A stretch of 64,000 bases of DNA from assembly GCA_910586965.1 (NCBI GenBank), contig CAJUMF010000001.1, positions 209,581-273,580 on the forward strand, in the 5' to 3' direction. The notes below the pieces were generated by a model that searched no databases, was not told the origin of the DNA, and saw only the letters and a program-made list of their open reading frames with translations. Position numbers and translations under genes: made by a program. The DNA is from an uncultured Dorea sp. Lineage in GTDB: Bacteria; Bacillota; Clostridia; Lachnospirales; Lachnospiraceae. Of this stretch, positions 43,362 through 52,721 are shown piece after piece. The first letter of the stretch is position 1. The number at the start of each line of letters is the position of its first letter.

Positions 43362-46289
43362 TTAATCTCCACCGGATTTTTCTTTAACTTTTTTCGCTTT
43401 TCCGGTAATAAGTTTCTTTTCCGGAGTAAGCTTATAATAATATTTCATAAGATCACTGCCGACCTCTGCCGCATTACGCGAGCTGTAACCGTTGGCGATC
43501 CGGACAGTAAATGCAATCTCCGGATTATCGCTTGGAGCGAACCCAACAAAAAGACCGTGGTCAGGATGTGTCTTACTTTGCTGTGCAGTACCCGTCTTCC
43601 CGGATAACTGGATGGAACGGTTGACATCGGAAAAAATTGCCTTCTGTTCATCCCGTACCACTCCGCGCATACCTTTATGGACAGCGTCCCACGTAGAATC
43701 GCTGACCGCATCAATAGTATTTTTTACCTTGGGCTGGAATTCTTCCAAAAGCTTTCCGTCCGGTGAAGTCGTCTTACTTAAAAGCGTCAGGTCAAATACC
43801 GTTCCCTTATTGGCAACCGCTGTGATATATCTTGCAATCTGTGTTGTCGTATAATTGTTTGTGCCCTGCCCGATTGCAGTCGGTACAGAAGCATTGTCAG
43901 ATATCTGCGGCTCAGCTTCCGGAATCTCCACGCCGGACAGGTCACCCAGTCCAAACATCTCCGCGTACTCTTTGATCTTGTTGATACCCGTTGTGCTGGA
44001 GTAGTATTTCGTAGTTGCTGACCCTTCTTCATCATCCGAGCCTAACCGTTTCCTTCCCTTCTCCTTCAGGCTCATCCGGTAACCTACTTCAAAGAAATAA
44101 CAGTTGCAGGAATGGGTGATAGCTCCCTCCACATTCAATCCGCCGTGAGCCTTCGGATACGCCCAGCATTTGGGATTGGGCTCTACTTTTTTATAAATAC
44201 CCGAGCAGGGCAGATAACTCCCCAGATTCACGACTCCCTCAGTGAGTCCTGCCGTTGCTATCAACGGTTTATAGGTGGAACCGGGTGCGGTCTTTTCTTG
44301 TGTCGCATTATTGTAGAACGGCCGCGACAAATCGGTTACCAGCTTATTGTAATAATTAGAATCCATGGAATTAGCAAGCCGGTTGTTATCATATCCCGGA
44401 TAAGACACGCAGGCAAGTACCTGACCGGTCTTAATATCCGTCATGACCATAGATCCCGTACAAGGTTCAAGTCCTAACTGCCCCGGAGTCAGCTTCAGAT
44501 CTTCAATCTTGCCCCGGATAAAATCATACGCACCGAGGCTTCCTGATGCAAGACGGTTGTACTGGTCTTCATCATACTTTAAGACCCCTTGCTCGTAGAG
44601 CATCATACTGATCTGACGCCCGGTAACGGCACCGCCTTTGATCATATATCTATAGATGACCTTGTCAAAGCTGTTATTCGTCTCAAGGCGGCTTAAAATA
44701 TAGCTTTTCAGACCGTCATAGATCTCGCTGGAATTGGAATATTTTTCCCCTTTTGCCACATTGTCTTTAAGCTTTGAGGTGTCGATCCAGTTTTTTGAAA
44801 TCGCATAATTAAGATACGTATATACATTAATAGACTCTTTGCTCTTCCATGCCTTGTAGGTCTCGTCTGAAGTGTCGATGGCACCAGACAATATTACTTT
44901 ATTATTGGTAGTCAGCATATCTGTGACAATATAAGTCAGATATGCCTGCCATTCCTGGGACATGTCCTTGTATGCTTTTTCATTGGGATCGCTCAAGATC
45001 TCCGACACCCTGTCTATAACTTTTTTCTTTTTCTTCGAGAATGCTTTGTACACTTCTTTTTCTGTGTCCTTGGCATCTTCTTCTTCAAAATGATTCATAT
45101 CCAGGATATCATTGGCCAAAAACGCATTATATACATCCCCGATGGGAATGATGACATCACTTCCGTCCTTGACCTGCGTTCGGTCATAGTTCAGCGTATT
45201 CCGCATCTTCGAAAGGATAATTCCGGCCAGCTCCTGTTCCAATATATTGTAAGCTGCAATCTGCAGATCCGCGTCAATCGAAAGATACAGGTCATTTCCT
45301 GTCTTGGGCGAGGTTCCCTGAACAGTATCAATAACCTTCCCGACATTGTTGACATATACTTTTACTTCACCCTTTCGCCCTTTTAATGTGGCATCCATGG
45401 TCTTTTCTATCCCCGCCTTGCCAACCGTATCCGTCTTATCGTAGTCTTTCTTTACGGATTTGTCCAGAGAATTATATTCATCCTCGGATATCTGTCCGGT
45501 GTATCCGATAATATTGGCAAAACACTTGCTGTTATTGTAACGGCGTACAGACTCTTCCTGTATATCAACACCCTGCAGGGTATCCATGTTCTCCATAATA
45601 TCCGCGACCGTCTCTTCTGAGATATCCTCGGCGATCGTCGTGGCAATATACTTCTGATATCCGTTTAAGGATACTGCATAACGGACATTTATAAGCTTTA
45701 AGACTTCCTGTTTACTCATTTTCTGCTGATCGATCCCGTACCCGTACTTCTTATCTGTACAAAGGTAATTGATAATATCCTGGGCTGTGCTGTTTTTCTG
45801 CTCCTTCTCAAGATCATCGATCTTAAGCTTCCCATACACATCAGCAATAAACCGGAGCCGCTGGGTGTCCGATTGTGCGACAAACATATAATTATCATCT
45901 TTGTCCAATATAATCCCAAAATTGTTAACTACCGTATCCCCGTTTTTTTCCACGATGCTGATCACGGTACTGATCACTTTATTCAATTCTCTGTTTTTTT
46001 GCTTTGTAGTATCATACTCCCCGTTATCTTCGATCGTAACTGCATAGGCAAGTTCATTATAAGCAAGAAGCTTGCCGTTGCGGTCATAAATATTGCCCCG
46101 CGTCCCTTCTACATCCTTCGTCTTTTGTATCTGCAGCTTATAATTGTCAAGGTATTCCTGTCCTTTCACAATCTGCAGATAAAAGATCCTCTGGATGAGT
46201 ATTGCAGAAGTAACACAAAACAACATAATGACGATCACAACTCTCGCCCGTACGATCGCTGATGCCCTGGATTTGATTTTTTCCCACAT
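43362..46289 (-). CDS. mrdA: Class B penicillin-binding protein 2 (MrdA type)
   Basis: About 975 residues from the ATG at 46289, one base after the mreD stop; a TTG at 46331 gives a longer form but starts inside mreD. One membrane segment near the start (VVIVIMLFCVTSAILI), a dimerisation domain (TRGNIYDRNGKLLAYNE), and a transpeptidase domain with APGSTYKPL (catalytic Ser), HSCNCYFFEVGY (SxN), and LSGKTGTAQQ. It is about 300 residues longer than the typical enzyme because of a charged, helical insertion roughly between 370 and 600. Cross-links peptidoglycan during elongation with RodA. Confidence 0.93.
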   Translation of the reverse strand: MWEKIKSRASAIVRARVVIVIMLFCVTSAILIQRIFYLQIVKGQEYLDNYKLQIQKTKDVEGTRGNIYDRNGKLLAYNELAYAVTIEDNGEYDTTKQKNRELNKVISTVISIVEKNGDTVVNNFGIILDKDDNYMFVAQSDTQRLRFIADVYGKLKIDDLEKEQKNSTAQDIINYLCTDKKYGYGIDQQKMSKQEVLKLINVRYAVSLNGYQKYIATTIAEDISEETVADIMENMDTLQGVDIQEESVRRYNNSKCFANIIGYTGQISEDEYNSLDKSVKKDYDKTDTVGKAGIEKTMDATLKGRKGEVKVYVNNVGKVIDTVQGTSPKTGNDLYLSIDADLQIAAYNILEQELAGIILSKMRNTLNYDRTQVKDGSDVIIPIGDVYNAFLANDILDMNHFEEEDAKDTEKEVYKAFSKKKKKVIDRVSEILSDPNEKAYKDMSQEWQAYLTYIVTDMLTTNNKVILSGAIDTSDETYKAWKSKESINVYTYLNYAISKNWIDTSKLKDNVAKGEKYSNSSEIYDGLKSYILSRLETNNSFDKVIYRYMIKGGAVTGRQISMMLYEQGVLKYDEDQYNRLASGSLGAYDFIRGKIEDLKLTPGQLGLEPCTGSMVMTDIKTGQVLACVSYPGYDNNRLANSMDSNYYNKLVTDLSRPFYNNATQEKTAPGSTYKPLIATAGLTEGVVNLGSYLPCSGIYKKVEPNPKCWAYPKAHGGLNVEGAITHSCNCYFFEVGYRMSLKEKGRKRLGSDDEEGSATTKYYSSTTGINKIKEYAEMFGLGDLSGVEIPEAEPQISDNASVPTAIGQGTNNYTTTQIARYITAVANKGTVFDLTLLSKTTSPDGKLLEEFQPKVKNTIDAVSDSTWDAVHKGMRGVVRDEQKAIFSDVNRSIQLSGKTGTAQQSKTHPDHGLFVGFAPSDNPEIAFTVRIANGYSSRNAAEVGSDLMKYYYKLTPEKKLITGKAKKVKEKSGGD

Positions 46290-46290
46290 A

Positions 46291-46809
46291 TCAGACAAAT
46301 TTGCTTGCACTCCTTTGTTCTTCTGTCTCAAGTTTTTTGTTAATGTGTAAAATGATCTGGTATAAAACCAGCGTTACCAAAATAGTATATACAAGCTCAG
46401 GGATGATCACCTGGAACAGATGCGTCCCAAAAGCAAAATCTCCCTGAAGCATATAGCTAAAAAAGTATACTGCAATCCCATAAGATAATTCACTGACGGC
46501 AATCAATAAAATCGGAAGCTTGATATCATCATCGAAAAACAATCTCTGGAAACTGCCGTTAAAATATCCGATCAGGACGAACAAAAGCATATGGAAGCCT
46601 AAAAGCCCGCCCCAAAACAGATCAATGAACAGCCCGCAGATAACTCCTACATACATGCCGCTCTTGGTTCCTCTCATAAATCCAAAGGAAGCCGTCACAA
46701 TGATTAGAAGATTCGGGCAGATGTTTCCAATTGCAAGCTTGCGCAAGACCGTGCTCTGCAAAAGAAAACATAATATGATGATCACAAGCGTAGTAAACTT
46801 TCTCTTCAT
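46291..46809 (-). CDS. mreD: Rod shape-determining protein MreD
   Basis: 172 residues, five to six membrane segments, with LAIGNICPNLLIIV and GLFIDLFWGGLLGFH. Links MreB filaments to the wall enzymes with MreC. Between mreC and pbp2 in the standard order. Confidence 0.92.
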   Translation of the reverse strand: MKRKFTTLVIIILCFLLQSTVLRKLAIGNICPNLLIIVTASFGFMRGTKSGMYVGVICGLFIDLFWGGLLGFHMLLFVLIGYFNGSFQRLFFDDDIKLPILLIAVSELSYGIAVYFFSYMLQGDFAFGTHLFQVIIPELVYTILVTLVLYQIILHINKKLETEEQRSASKFV

Positions 46810-46815
46810 AAAAAA

Positions 46816-47673
46816 TCACTTGCCCCCTACCATTTCTTCCTTCGTTTTAGTGATCACAAGAACCTCCTGCAGCTTGCTGAAATCAACAGCCGGCGTGATA
46901 TACCCCGACCTTGTCAGATTACTTTCATCCACTTCAATATCACTGACATAACCAATAAACAATCCCTGCACAAAACGGTTACTCACATGGGAAGTGACAA
47001 CCTGCTCCCCCACCTCAACTTTATTATCATTGTTGGCAAGCTTTTCAAAACGAAGCCTTCCATCAGACATCAAACTCAAATCCCCCCGCACCATACATGT
47101 GTCAGAGGTGGACAGGATCATAGCACTTACATTGCTGGCATCATCAATGATAGAACGCACCCGCGCATAATTGGGCGCCACTTCAATAACAGTTCCCACA
47201 AGTCCGCTTCCTGCCATCACATTGCAGTTCACCTTAATGCCGTCATTGCTTCCCTTGTCTATCGTAAAATCACTGAACCAGTTACTGCCGTTATTGGCAA
47301 CGACCCTTGCCCCCACTTTTTTATAATCCGAATAATTCTCATCCAGCTTATAGAGCTCACGTAATCGTTCCAGTTCATACTGCTCCTGCCGAAGCCTTGT
47401 ATTGTCAATCGTCAGCGCATCAACTTTTTCCTGAAGTGCGTCGTTCTTTCTCCGCATCTCTTTCATCGTCTCAAAATTGTCCGACATGTCGCTGATCCAC
47501 ATGCCCACATAACTGATACCCTTCTGCATGGGGACGACTGTATAGTTCCCGATGAATCTAAGCGGTCCTCCCGTATCGGTAAAGCGCTCGATTCCCAAAA
47601 GCACCAGACATAAAAGCAAAAGGATTATAAGCACATATCTACCTGGAAGCCTCGGCTGATTTTTAATCTTCAT
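46816..47673 (-). CDS. mreC: Rod shape-determining protein MreC
   Basis: 285 residues. Membrane segment near the N-terminus (YVLIILLLLCLVLLGI), coiled coil (~70-110: MRRKNDALQEKVDALTIDN), then the beta domain (ARVVANNGSNWFSDFTIDKG, GLVGTVIEVAPNYARVRSI). Extracellular scaffold for the elongation complex. Confidence 0.95.
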   Translation of the reverse strand: MKIKNQPRLPGRYVLIILLLLCLVLLGIERFTDTGGPLRFIGNYTVVPMQKGISYVGMWISDMSDNFETMKEMRRKNDALQEKVDALTIDNTRLRQEQYELERLRELYKLDENYSDYKKVGARVVANNGSNWFSDFTIDKGSNDGIKVNCNVMAGSGLVGTVIEVAPNYARVRSIIDDASNVSAMILSTSDTCMVRGDLSLMSDGRLRFEKLANNDNKVEVGEQVVTSHVSNRFVQGLFIGYVSDIEVDESNLTRSGYITPAVDFSKLQEVLVITKTKEEMVGGK

Positions 47674-47674
47674 A

Positions 47675-48700
47675 TTATCTCATCCACCTATATTTCTCGT
47701 CTAACATTGAATACGCAAATTTGCTCAACTCACTTGACAGGATTACCTTTTTCAGTCCCATAACCGTACAGAGTTCCGGGTCCGGCGCCGTTCTCGTCCC
47801 AATCCCGGTAGCTTTTTCAATATATGTCTCAAGACCGGGCATGTTGGCGATTCCGCCTGTGAGGAAAATACCATTTTCATAAATTGCCGTCCGAATCTCC
47901 GGCGGCGTCCGGTCAATCAGTGATAGAATCGCACGTACGCAATCTAAAAGAGGATCCCTCAATGCTGAACGCACAAGAGCCAGGGTAATCGGCTTTCGCA
48001 CCGGCAGCCCGGTGATCAAATCCCTCCCTGCCACCATTACCGCTGTATCCTCCGGTTCCCCGGTATAAACTCCAAAACGCTTTCTCAAGGCCTCGGCAGT
48101 CAGCCGCCCAATAAGGAAATCATGACTGCGCCGCACAAGGCTCGCTATGGACTCGTCCAAAGCGACACCGCCAACTTTCATCAGTTGATTGAACACCATA
48201 CCACCGCCTACAAGAACAGATACTTCCGTAGTCTCTCCGCCAAAATTGACAACAAGCAGTCCATTCGTGTTCTTCACATCCAGATCCATCCCAACTGCAT
48301 CTGCGATGGCGCGCTCTACGATATTGACCTCCTTCGCTCTTGCAGTAGAGTGGATCACGAGGTCGAAGAAAGCTTTCTTTTCCACCTCTGTCACGTCTGT
48401 CGGCACTGCAATAACATACTCAGAGCCCTTTCCTGACTGGCGTTCCTTTTTAAGCAATCCCTGCAGAAGAAACTGCATATTGTTGAATCTGGAGATCACT
48501 CCACACTTCATGGGAAATACAACTTCTATATTAGACGGCGCCTTTTCATACATGACATAAGCGTCATCACCGATTGCAAATATTTCTTTCCCGTTCATAA
48601 TAGCAATGGCATCCTTCGCCTTCCAGATCCTGTCATTTTTTTTATCATAAACTTTGATTTCATAAGAGCCCAAATCCAGCCCGTATGTATTCTTAGCCAT
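47675..48700 (-). CDS. mreB: Actin-like MreB
   Basis: 341 residues of actin fold: GLDLGSYEIKVYD (phosphate 1), VVNFGGETTEVSVL (phosphate 2), GIFLTGGIANMPGLE (adenosine). Several motifs differ from canonical MreB (for example no DLGTANTL), so it is a divergent paralogue type of Lachnospiraceae. Guides wall synthesis along the cylinder. One base before mreC. Confidence 0.9.
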   Translation of the reverse strand: MAKNTYGLDLGSYEIKVYDKKNDRIWKAKDAIAIMNGKEIFAIGDDAYVMYEKAPSNIEVVFPMKCGVISRFNNMQFLLQGLLKKERQSGKGSEYVIAVPTDVTEVEKKAFFDLVIHSTARAKEVNIVERAIADAVGMDLDVKNTNGLLVVNFGGETTEVSVLVGGGMVFNQLMKVGGVALDESIASLVRRSHDFLIGRLTAEALRKRFGVYTGEPEDTAVMVAGRDLITGLPVRKPITLALVRSALRDPLLDCVRAILSLIDRTPPEIRTAIYENGIFLTGGIANMPGLETYIEKATGIGTRTAPDPELCTVMGLKKVILSSELSKFAYSMLDEKYRWMR

Positions 48701-48705
48701 CTGTC

Positions 48706-49407
48706 CTACCCTTTCTCAAGAATACCTTCTTCCCGCAGGCTTATATAACAATTATTGCCAATAATAATATGGTCTAACAACTCCACACCAATAATGCTTC
48801 CCGCTTCCTGAATCCTTTTCGTCAGCAGGATATCGTCGTCACTCGGCGTCGGATCGCCGCTCGGATGATTGTGCAGTGCCACAACGGCAACTGCCCGCCT
48901 ATGGAGTGCCTCTACAAAAATCTCCCTGGGTGTTATAATAGAGGCATTCACTGTCCCCTTGGAAACTTCATTCTCGCCGATCAGCTTTCCCTTTGAATTG
49001 ATCATGACAAGCTTCATCGTCTCCTGGCTTTCATGCCGCATATCTTCCATGTAATAATCTGCGACAGAGGCAGGAGTCCGAAAAGAAACAGTCTCAAGCG
49101 CTGTAGCTTTTGAAAGTCTCCTGGAAAGTTCAAGAATACAGATAAGCTGTACTGCTTTCACCTTGCCGATCCCCCGTATCTTGACAAACTGCTCCAGCGA
49201 AAAATGATGCAGATCCAAAAGCCCATTCCCGCCGGATTGGTATAATATCCTCCTGGCAAGCTCTATCACATTCTCCCCCCGGCTGCCTGTCCTTAAAAGC
49301 ACCGCCAAAAGCTCCGCATCGCTGAGAGCACTTGCTCCCGCTTCCATGCACTTTTCATAGGGGCGCTCCTTATCAGGGATTTTTTTCAATGTATTTGACT
49401 CTTTCAT
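48706..49407 (-). CDS. radC: RadC-type JAB-domain protein
   Basis: 233 residues. N-terminal helix-hairpin-helix (~65-85: VKIRGIGKVKAVQL) and C-terminal JAB/MPN metal-binding motif HNHPSGDPTPSDDD. Role in repair is debated despite the name. Its stop lies 5 bases upstream of the mreB start, as in many Firmicutes. Confidence 0.95.
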   Translation of the reverse strand: MKESNTLKKIPDKERPYEKCMEAGASALSDAELLAVLLRTGSRGENVIELARRILYQSGGNGLLDLHHFSLEQFVKIRGIGKVKAVQLICILELSRRLSKATALETVSFRTPASVADYYMEDMRHESQETMKLVMINSKGKLIGENEVSKGTVNASIITPREIFVEALHRRAVAVVALHNHPSGDPTPSDDDILLTKRIQEAGSIIGVELLDHIIIGNNCYISLREEGILEKG

Positions 49408-49442
49408 CTTATCTTTAGAGTCATCTGATATCCGTCTTAATA

Positions 49443-49703
49443 CTACAAGAACCGGTAAATTAATATCGCAATAATAACTCCGATAATACTTGCTATCGTA
49501 ATCTTAATAGTCAGTCCAAAGGTAATCACAAGTATCCCTAAGTTGAGAGTGATCGGTCCCTCCAGTCCGAAAGACTGTCCGTATCCGAGCCAGCTAAGTG
49601 CAGATACTCCCTCTGCCATCATCCCGATAAATCCGCCAAGTACGATCCCTGCCAAAATCATCAGAAACAATGCCCAGCTATTCTTGCTTCCCGTTCCTTT
49701 CAT
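49443..49703 (-). CDS. DUF4321 membrane protein
   Basis: 86 residues, two to three membrane segments (WALFLMILAGIVLGGFIG; LNLGILVITFGLTIKIT). Family of unknown function found before radC/mreB in Clostridia. Probably first gene of the mre cluster. Confidence 0.85.
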   Translation of the reverse strand: MKGTGSKNSWALFLMILAGIVLGGFIGMMAEGVSALSWLGYGQSFGLEGPITLNLGILVITFGLTIKITIASIIGVIIAILIYRFL

Positions 49704-49804
49704 AACTATGTACTCCTCCCCATTACCCTTTTATCTCTTAGAAAACTCAATACATTCTATCATATTTCCGAAAAAGTGTATAGTGTTATGCTATTAAAAA
49801 TTTC

Positions 49805-51445
49805 TTAAGGCATCTCTTCCGTGTCGAACGGACACCACACTTTTATGATACTTTCTGTCACTTTTAGTCCGTCTATGGCGGCTGATGTAATACCGCCCGC
49901 ATAGCCCGCTCCCTCACCGCAAGGGTATAGACCTCTAAGGCTGCTTTGGAATGATTCATCACGCAGAATACGAAGGGGGGACGACGTGCGGCTCTCGATA
50001 CCCGAGAGAACGGCATCGCGCCGCGCATACCCTTTGATCTTTGTATCAAATTGCAAGATCCCCTGCTCGATACAAAGCGCAAGGTTTTCCGGGAAAATAC
50101 GCCGTACATTTCCCCAGGCATAACCGCCCTTTATCTGAGGGACAATTGCTCCTTCTTTTACAGACCTGCGATTTTTGCAAAAATCCTCAAAAAGCTGTAC
50201 AGGTATCCTGCCGCCGCCTTCAAGAAACGCAGCTCTCTCAAGCTTTCTCTGAAATTCCATGCCCGCCAGAGGAGTATCCGACGGGAAATCTTCGGGCGTC
50301 ACAGTGACGATCACCGCACTGTTGGCATTTTTGCCGTCTCTTCTGCTGTAACTCATCCCATTGACAGCCAGAAGGCCTTCTTCCGAGGAAGCATTGACTA
50401 CAAAGCCGCCGGGACACATACAAAAGGTATAGACTCCCCTTCCATCCCGGACTTTTGCCGTCAGCTTATAGGCGGCCGCCGGAAGTTCATCCATGTGTTC
50501 TTTTCCGTACCGGCTTTCATTGATAAAATCCTGGGGATGCTCCACACGGACGCCGACGGCAAAAGATTTTGCCTGCATCTTTACACCAAGACCATAAAGC
50601 GTCTGGAAGGTATCTCTGGCACTGTGACCGACGGCAAGAACTGCCAGGGACGTCTTCTGCCTGCGGCATTCTCCTGTCCGTGTGTCCCGCACAAGAAGTG
50701 CAGATAACTTTTCCGTCCCGTCTTTATCTGGTAAAGTTTCAAATCCTTCTACACAAGAATAAAACTGCACTTCGCCGCCATGCCTTATGATTTCCTCCCT
50801 CATGTTTTTTACAACACTGCAAAGAATATCCGTCCCGATATGCGGGGCACTGTCATATAAAATCTGCTCCGGTGCGCCAAATCTATGAAAAATCTTAAGG
50901 ACCTCCTGATTTCTCCCGTTGTTATCGTGTACAAGTGTGTTGAGCTTTCCATCCGAGAAGGTTCCTGCACCGCCTTCCCCAAACTGGACATTGGAATTTT
51001 TATCCAGACGGCCCTCTTTCCAGAAGTTATCCACATCTTTTATGCGGTTATCCACATCGGCCCCTCTCTCTAACAGAATCGGCCGATATCCAAGCCGTGC
51101 AAGCTGATACCCGCAAAAAAGCCCTGCCGGACCGGTCCCGATAATGACAGGACGCGAAGGAAGCGTCTGCTTTCCCGAGGGGACGGCGCGGTAAGGCGCT
51201 TTTTTTTCTATAAAGAGTATATTTTTATTTTTTATCCTTTTTCTCACGGAAGATTCCCGCTTTAGCTGGACATCTACCGTATAGACATAAAAAAGTTCTG
51301 GTTTTTTTCTCGCATCGATGGAGCGCCTTATCACTTTATAAGAACGGATATCCTCTTCACTGATGTTAAGAAGCTTACAGACCTTCTCCTTGAGCTGTCC
51401 GTCTGTGTGAGAGATATTTAATTTCATCTGCTGAAGCCGAATCAT
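49805..51445 (-). CDS. FAD-dependent dehydrogenase-like flavoprotein
   Basis: 546 residues from the ATG at 51445, where GAGGAGG gives a 6-base spacing; a longer frame to 51577 would run into the upstream gene. An N-terminal ~85-residue domain of RNA-binding-like type, then FAD-binding VIIGTGPAGLFCGYQLA and LLERGADVDNRI, and QFGEGGAGTFSDGKLNT. Conserved in Firmicutes, reaction unknown. Paired with the next flavoprotein gene. Confidence 0.88.
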   Translation of the reverse strand: MIRLQQMKLNISHTDGQLKEKVCKLLNISEEDIRSYKVIRRSIDARKKPELFYVYTVDVQLKRESSVRKRIKNKNILFIEKKAPYRAVPSGKQTLPSRPVIIGTGPAGLFCGYQLARLGYRPILLERGADVDNRIKDVDNFWKEGRLDKNSNVQFGEGGAGTFSDGKLNTLVHDNNGRNQEVLKIFHRFGAPEQILYDSAPHIGTDILCSVVKNMREEIIRHGGEVQFYSCVEGFETLPDKDGTEKLSALLVRDTRTGECRRQKTSLAVLAVGHSARDTFQTLYGLGVKMQAKSFAVGVRVEHPQDFINESRYGKEHMDELPAAAYKLTAKVRDGRGVYTFCMCPGGFVVNASSEEGLLAVNGMSYSRRDGKNANSAVIVTVTPEDFPSDTPLAGMEFQRKLERAAFLEGGGRIPVQLFEDFCKNRRSVKEGAIVPQIKGGYAWGNVRRIFPENLALCIEQGILQFDTKIKGYARRDAVLSGIESRTSSPLRILRDESFQSSLRGLYPCGEGAGYAGGITSAAIDGLKVTESIIKVWCPFDTEEMP

Positions 51446-51473
51446 CATCTTCCTCCTCATTCCTTCGTGTCGT

Positions 51474-52721
51474 CTAATCTGTCGCTGCATGTGATCCGGC
51501 CAGACAGCCCGTAGCCCATGCCCACTGTAAGTTGTATCCTCCGCATACACCGTCCGCATCAAGAAGTTCTCCCGCAAGATAAAGATTCTTGCAGCATAAA
51601 GACTCCATGGTGACCGGATTTATCTCCTTCAGCCGAACACCGCCGGCACAGACCTGTGCATTGGCAAAGCCGTTGGTGGCTTCAATATCCAGGGAAAAAT
51701 TCTTACATATGGAGGCAAGGGAAACAAGTGTATCATCATTTAGTTCACATGCTTTAAGGTGCATGGGAATCCCCGCGCATTTTAACAGGCACGGAATCAG
51801 CTTTTTGTTAAATGCCCCTAAAAAAAGCTCCGAGACTTTTTGCTTCCTGCATCGCTTTTTCCAGAAGCGCATCACACCCGTCACCGCGTCCATCTGAATC
51901 TCCGGCAGGAAATCAATCTCTGCCCTCACGGGACGTTTGTAATAGAGAGCTTTCGCTGCGTGGCGGCTTACTTGGAACACCGGGATTCCGGAGATTCCAT
52001 AATCCGTAATCTGCAGCTCCCCGGTATCAGTTCCCTTTAACTTCCGATTTTCATAGATGCTCACTGCCGCATCCGTGCGCACACCTGCGGCTGCCTTAAG
52101 GGGACTGTCTTTCACCCGAAGCTGCACCAGCGCCGGTACAACCGGTACGATCGTGTGTCCAAGTCTTTTTGCTAGGTCATACCCGCTTCCGTCCGAACCG
52201 AGAACCGGAGACGCCTTTCCGCCGGCACAAAGAATCACCTTATCCGCTTTTATCTGTGCAGTTTTTTTCCTTTCACCCGTCTCAAGGACATCGATCCGAA
52301 AACCAGTCCCCTCTCTCTTTATACCGTTCACATGTATTCCCGCACGGACATGGATTCCCATGCGCTCAAGGCGAAGTGCAAAAAGTTCCCGGACAACTGC
52401 CGCCTGCTCCGAGCGTGGATAATAATATCCGTTTTTTGATTTGGAGAAAATGCCGGATTCCCGAAAGAATTTAAGCGTCTCCTCCGTCCCGAACTGTGAG
52501 AGGACCTGACGGACAACTTCCGGATCCTCGCTGTAGTAGAAATCAATACCCATCTTTTCATTGGTAAAATTGCAGCGCCCGTTTCCGGTGGAGAGAATCT
52601 TTTTGCCTACCAGCTCCTTGTGCTCCAACAGATGGATCTCTGCCTTATCATCTACCCTGGCTGCGGCAATTGCTGCCGCCATGCCGGCAGCGCCGCCGCC
52701 GATGATCACGATCTTTTTCAT
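51474..52721 (-). CDS. HI0933-family flavoprotein (BaiN-like)
   Basis: 415 residues. FAD-binding IIGGGAAGMAAAIAAAR, KILSTGNGRCNFTNEK, and C-terminal AGELLDADGVCGGYNLQWAWATG are diagnostic. BaiN relatives have been linked to bile-acid dehydroxylation steps, but most members have no assigned substrate. One-base overlap with the lyase-like gene upstream. Confidence 0.9.
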   Translation of the reverse strand: MKKIVIIGGGAAGMAAAIAAARVDDKAEIHLLEHKELVGKKILSTGNGRCNFTNEKMGIDFYYSEDPEVVRQVLSQFGTEETLKFFRESGIFSKSKNGYYYPRSEQAAVVRELFALRLERMGIHVRAGIHVNGIKREGTGFRIDVLETGERKKTAQIKADKVILCAGGKASPVLGSDGSGYDLAKRLGHTIVPVVPALVQLRVKDSPLKAAAGVRTDAAVSIYENRKLKGTDTGELQITDYGISGIPVFQVSRHAAKALYYKRPVRAEIDFLPEIQMDAVTGVMRFWKKRCRKQKVSELFLGAFNKKLIPCLLKCAGIPMHLKACELNDDTLVSLASICKNFSLDIEATNGFANAQVCAGGVRLKEINPVTMESLCCKNLYLAGELLDADGVCGGYNLQWAWATGCLAGSHAATD

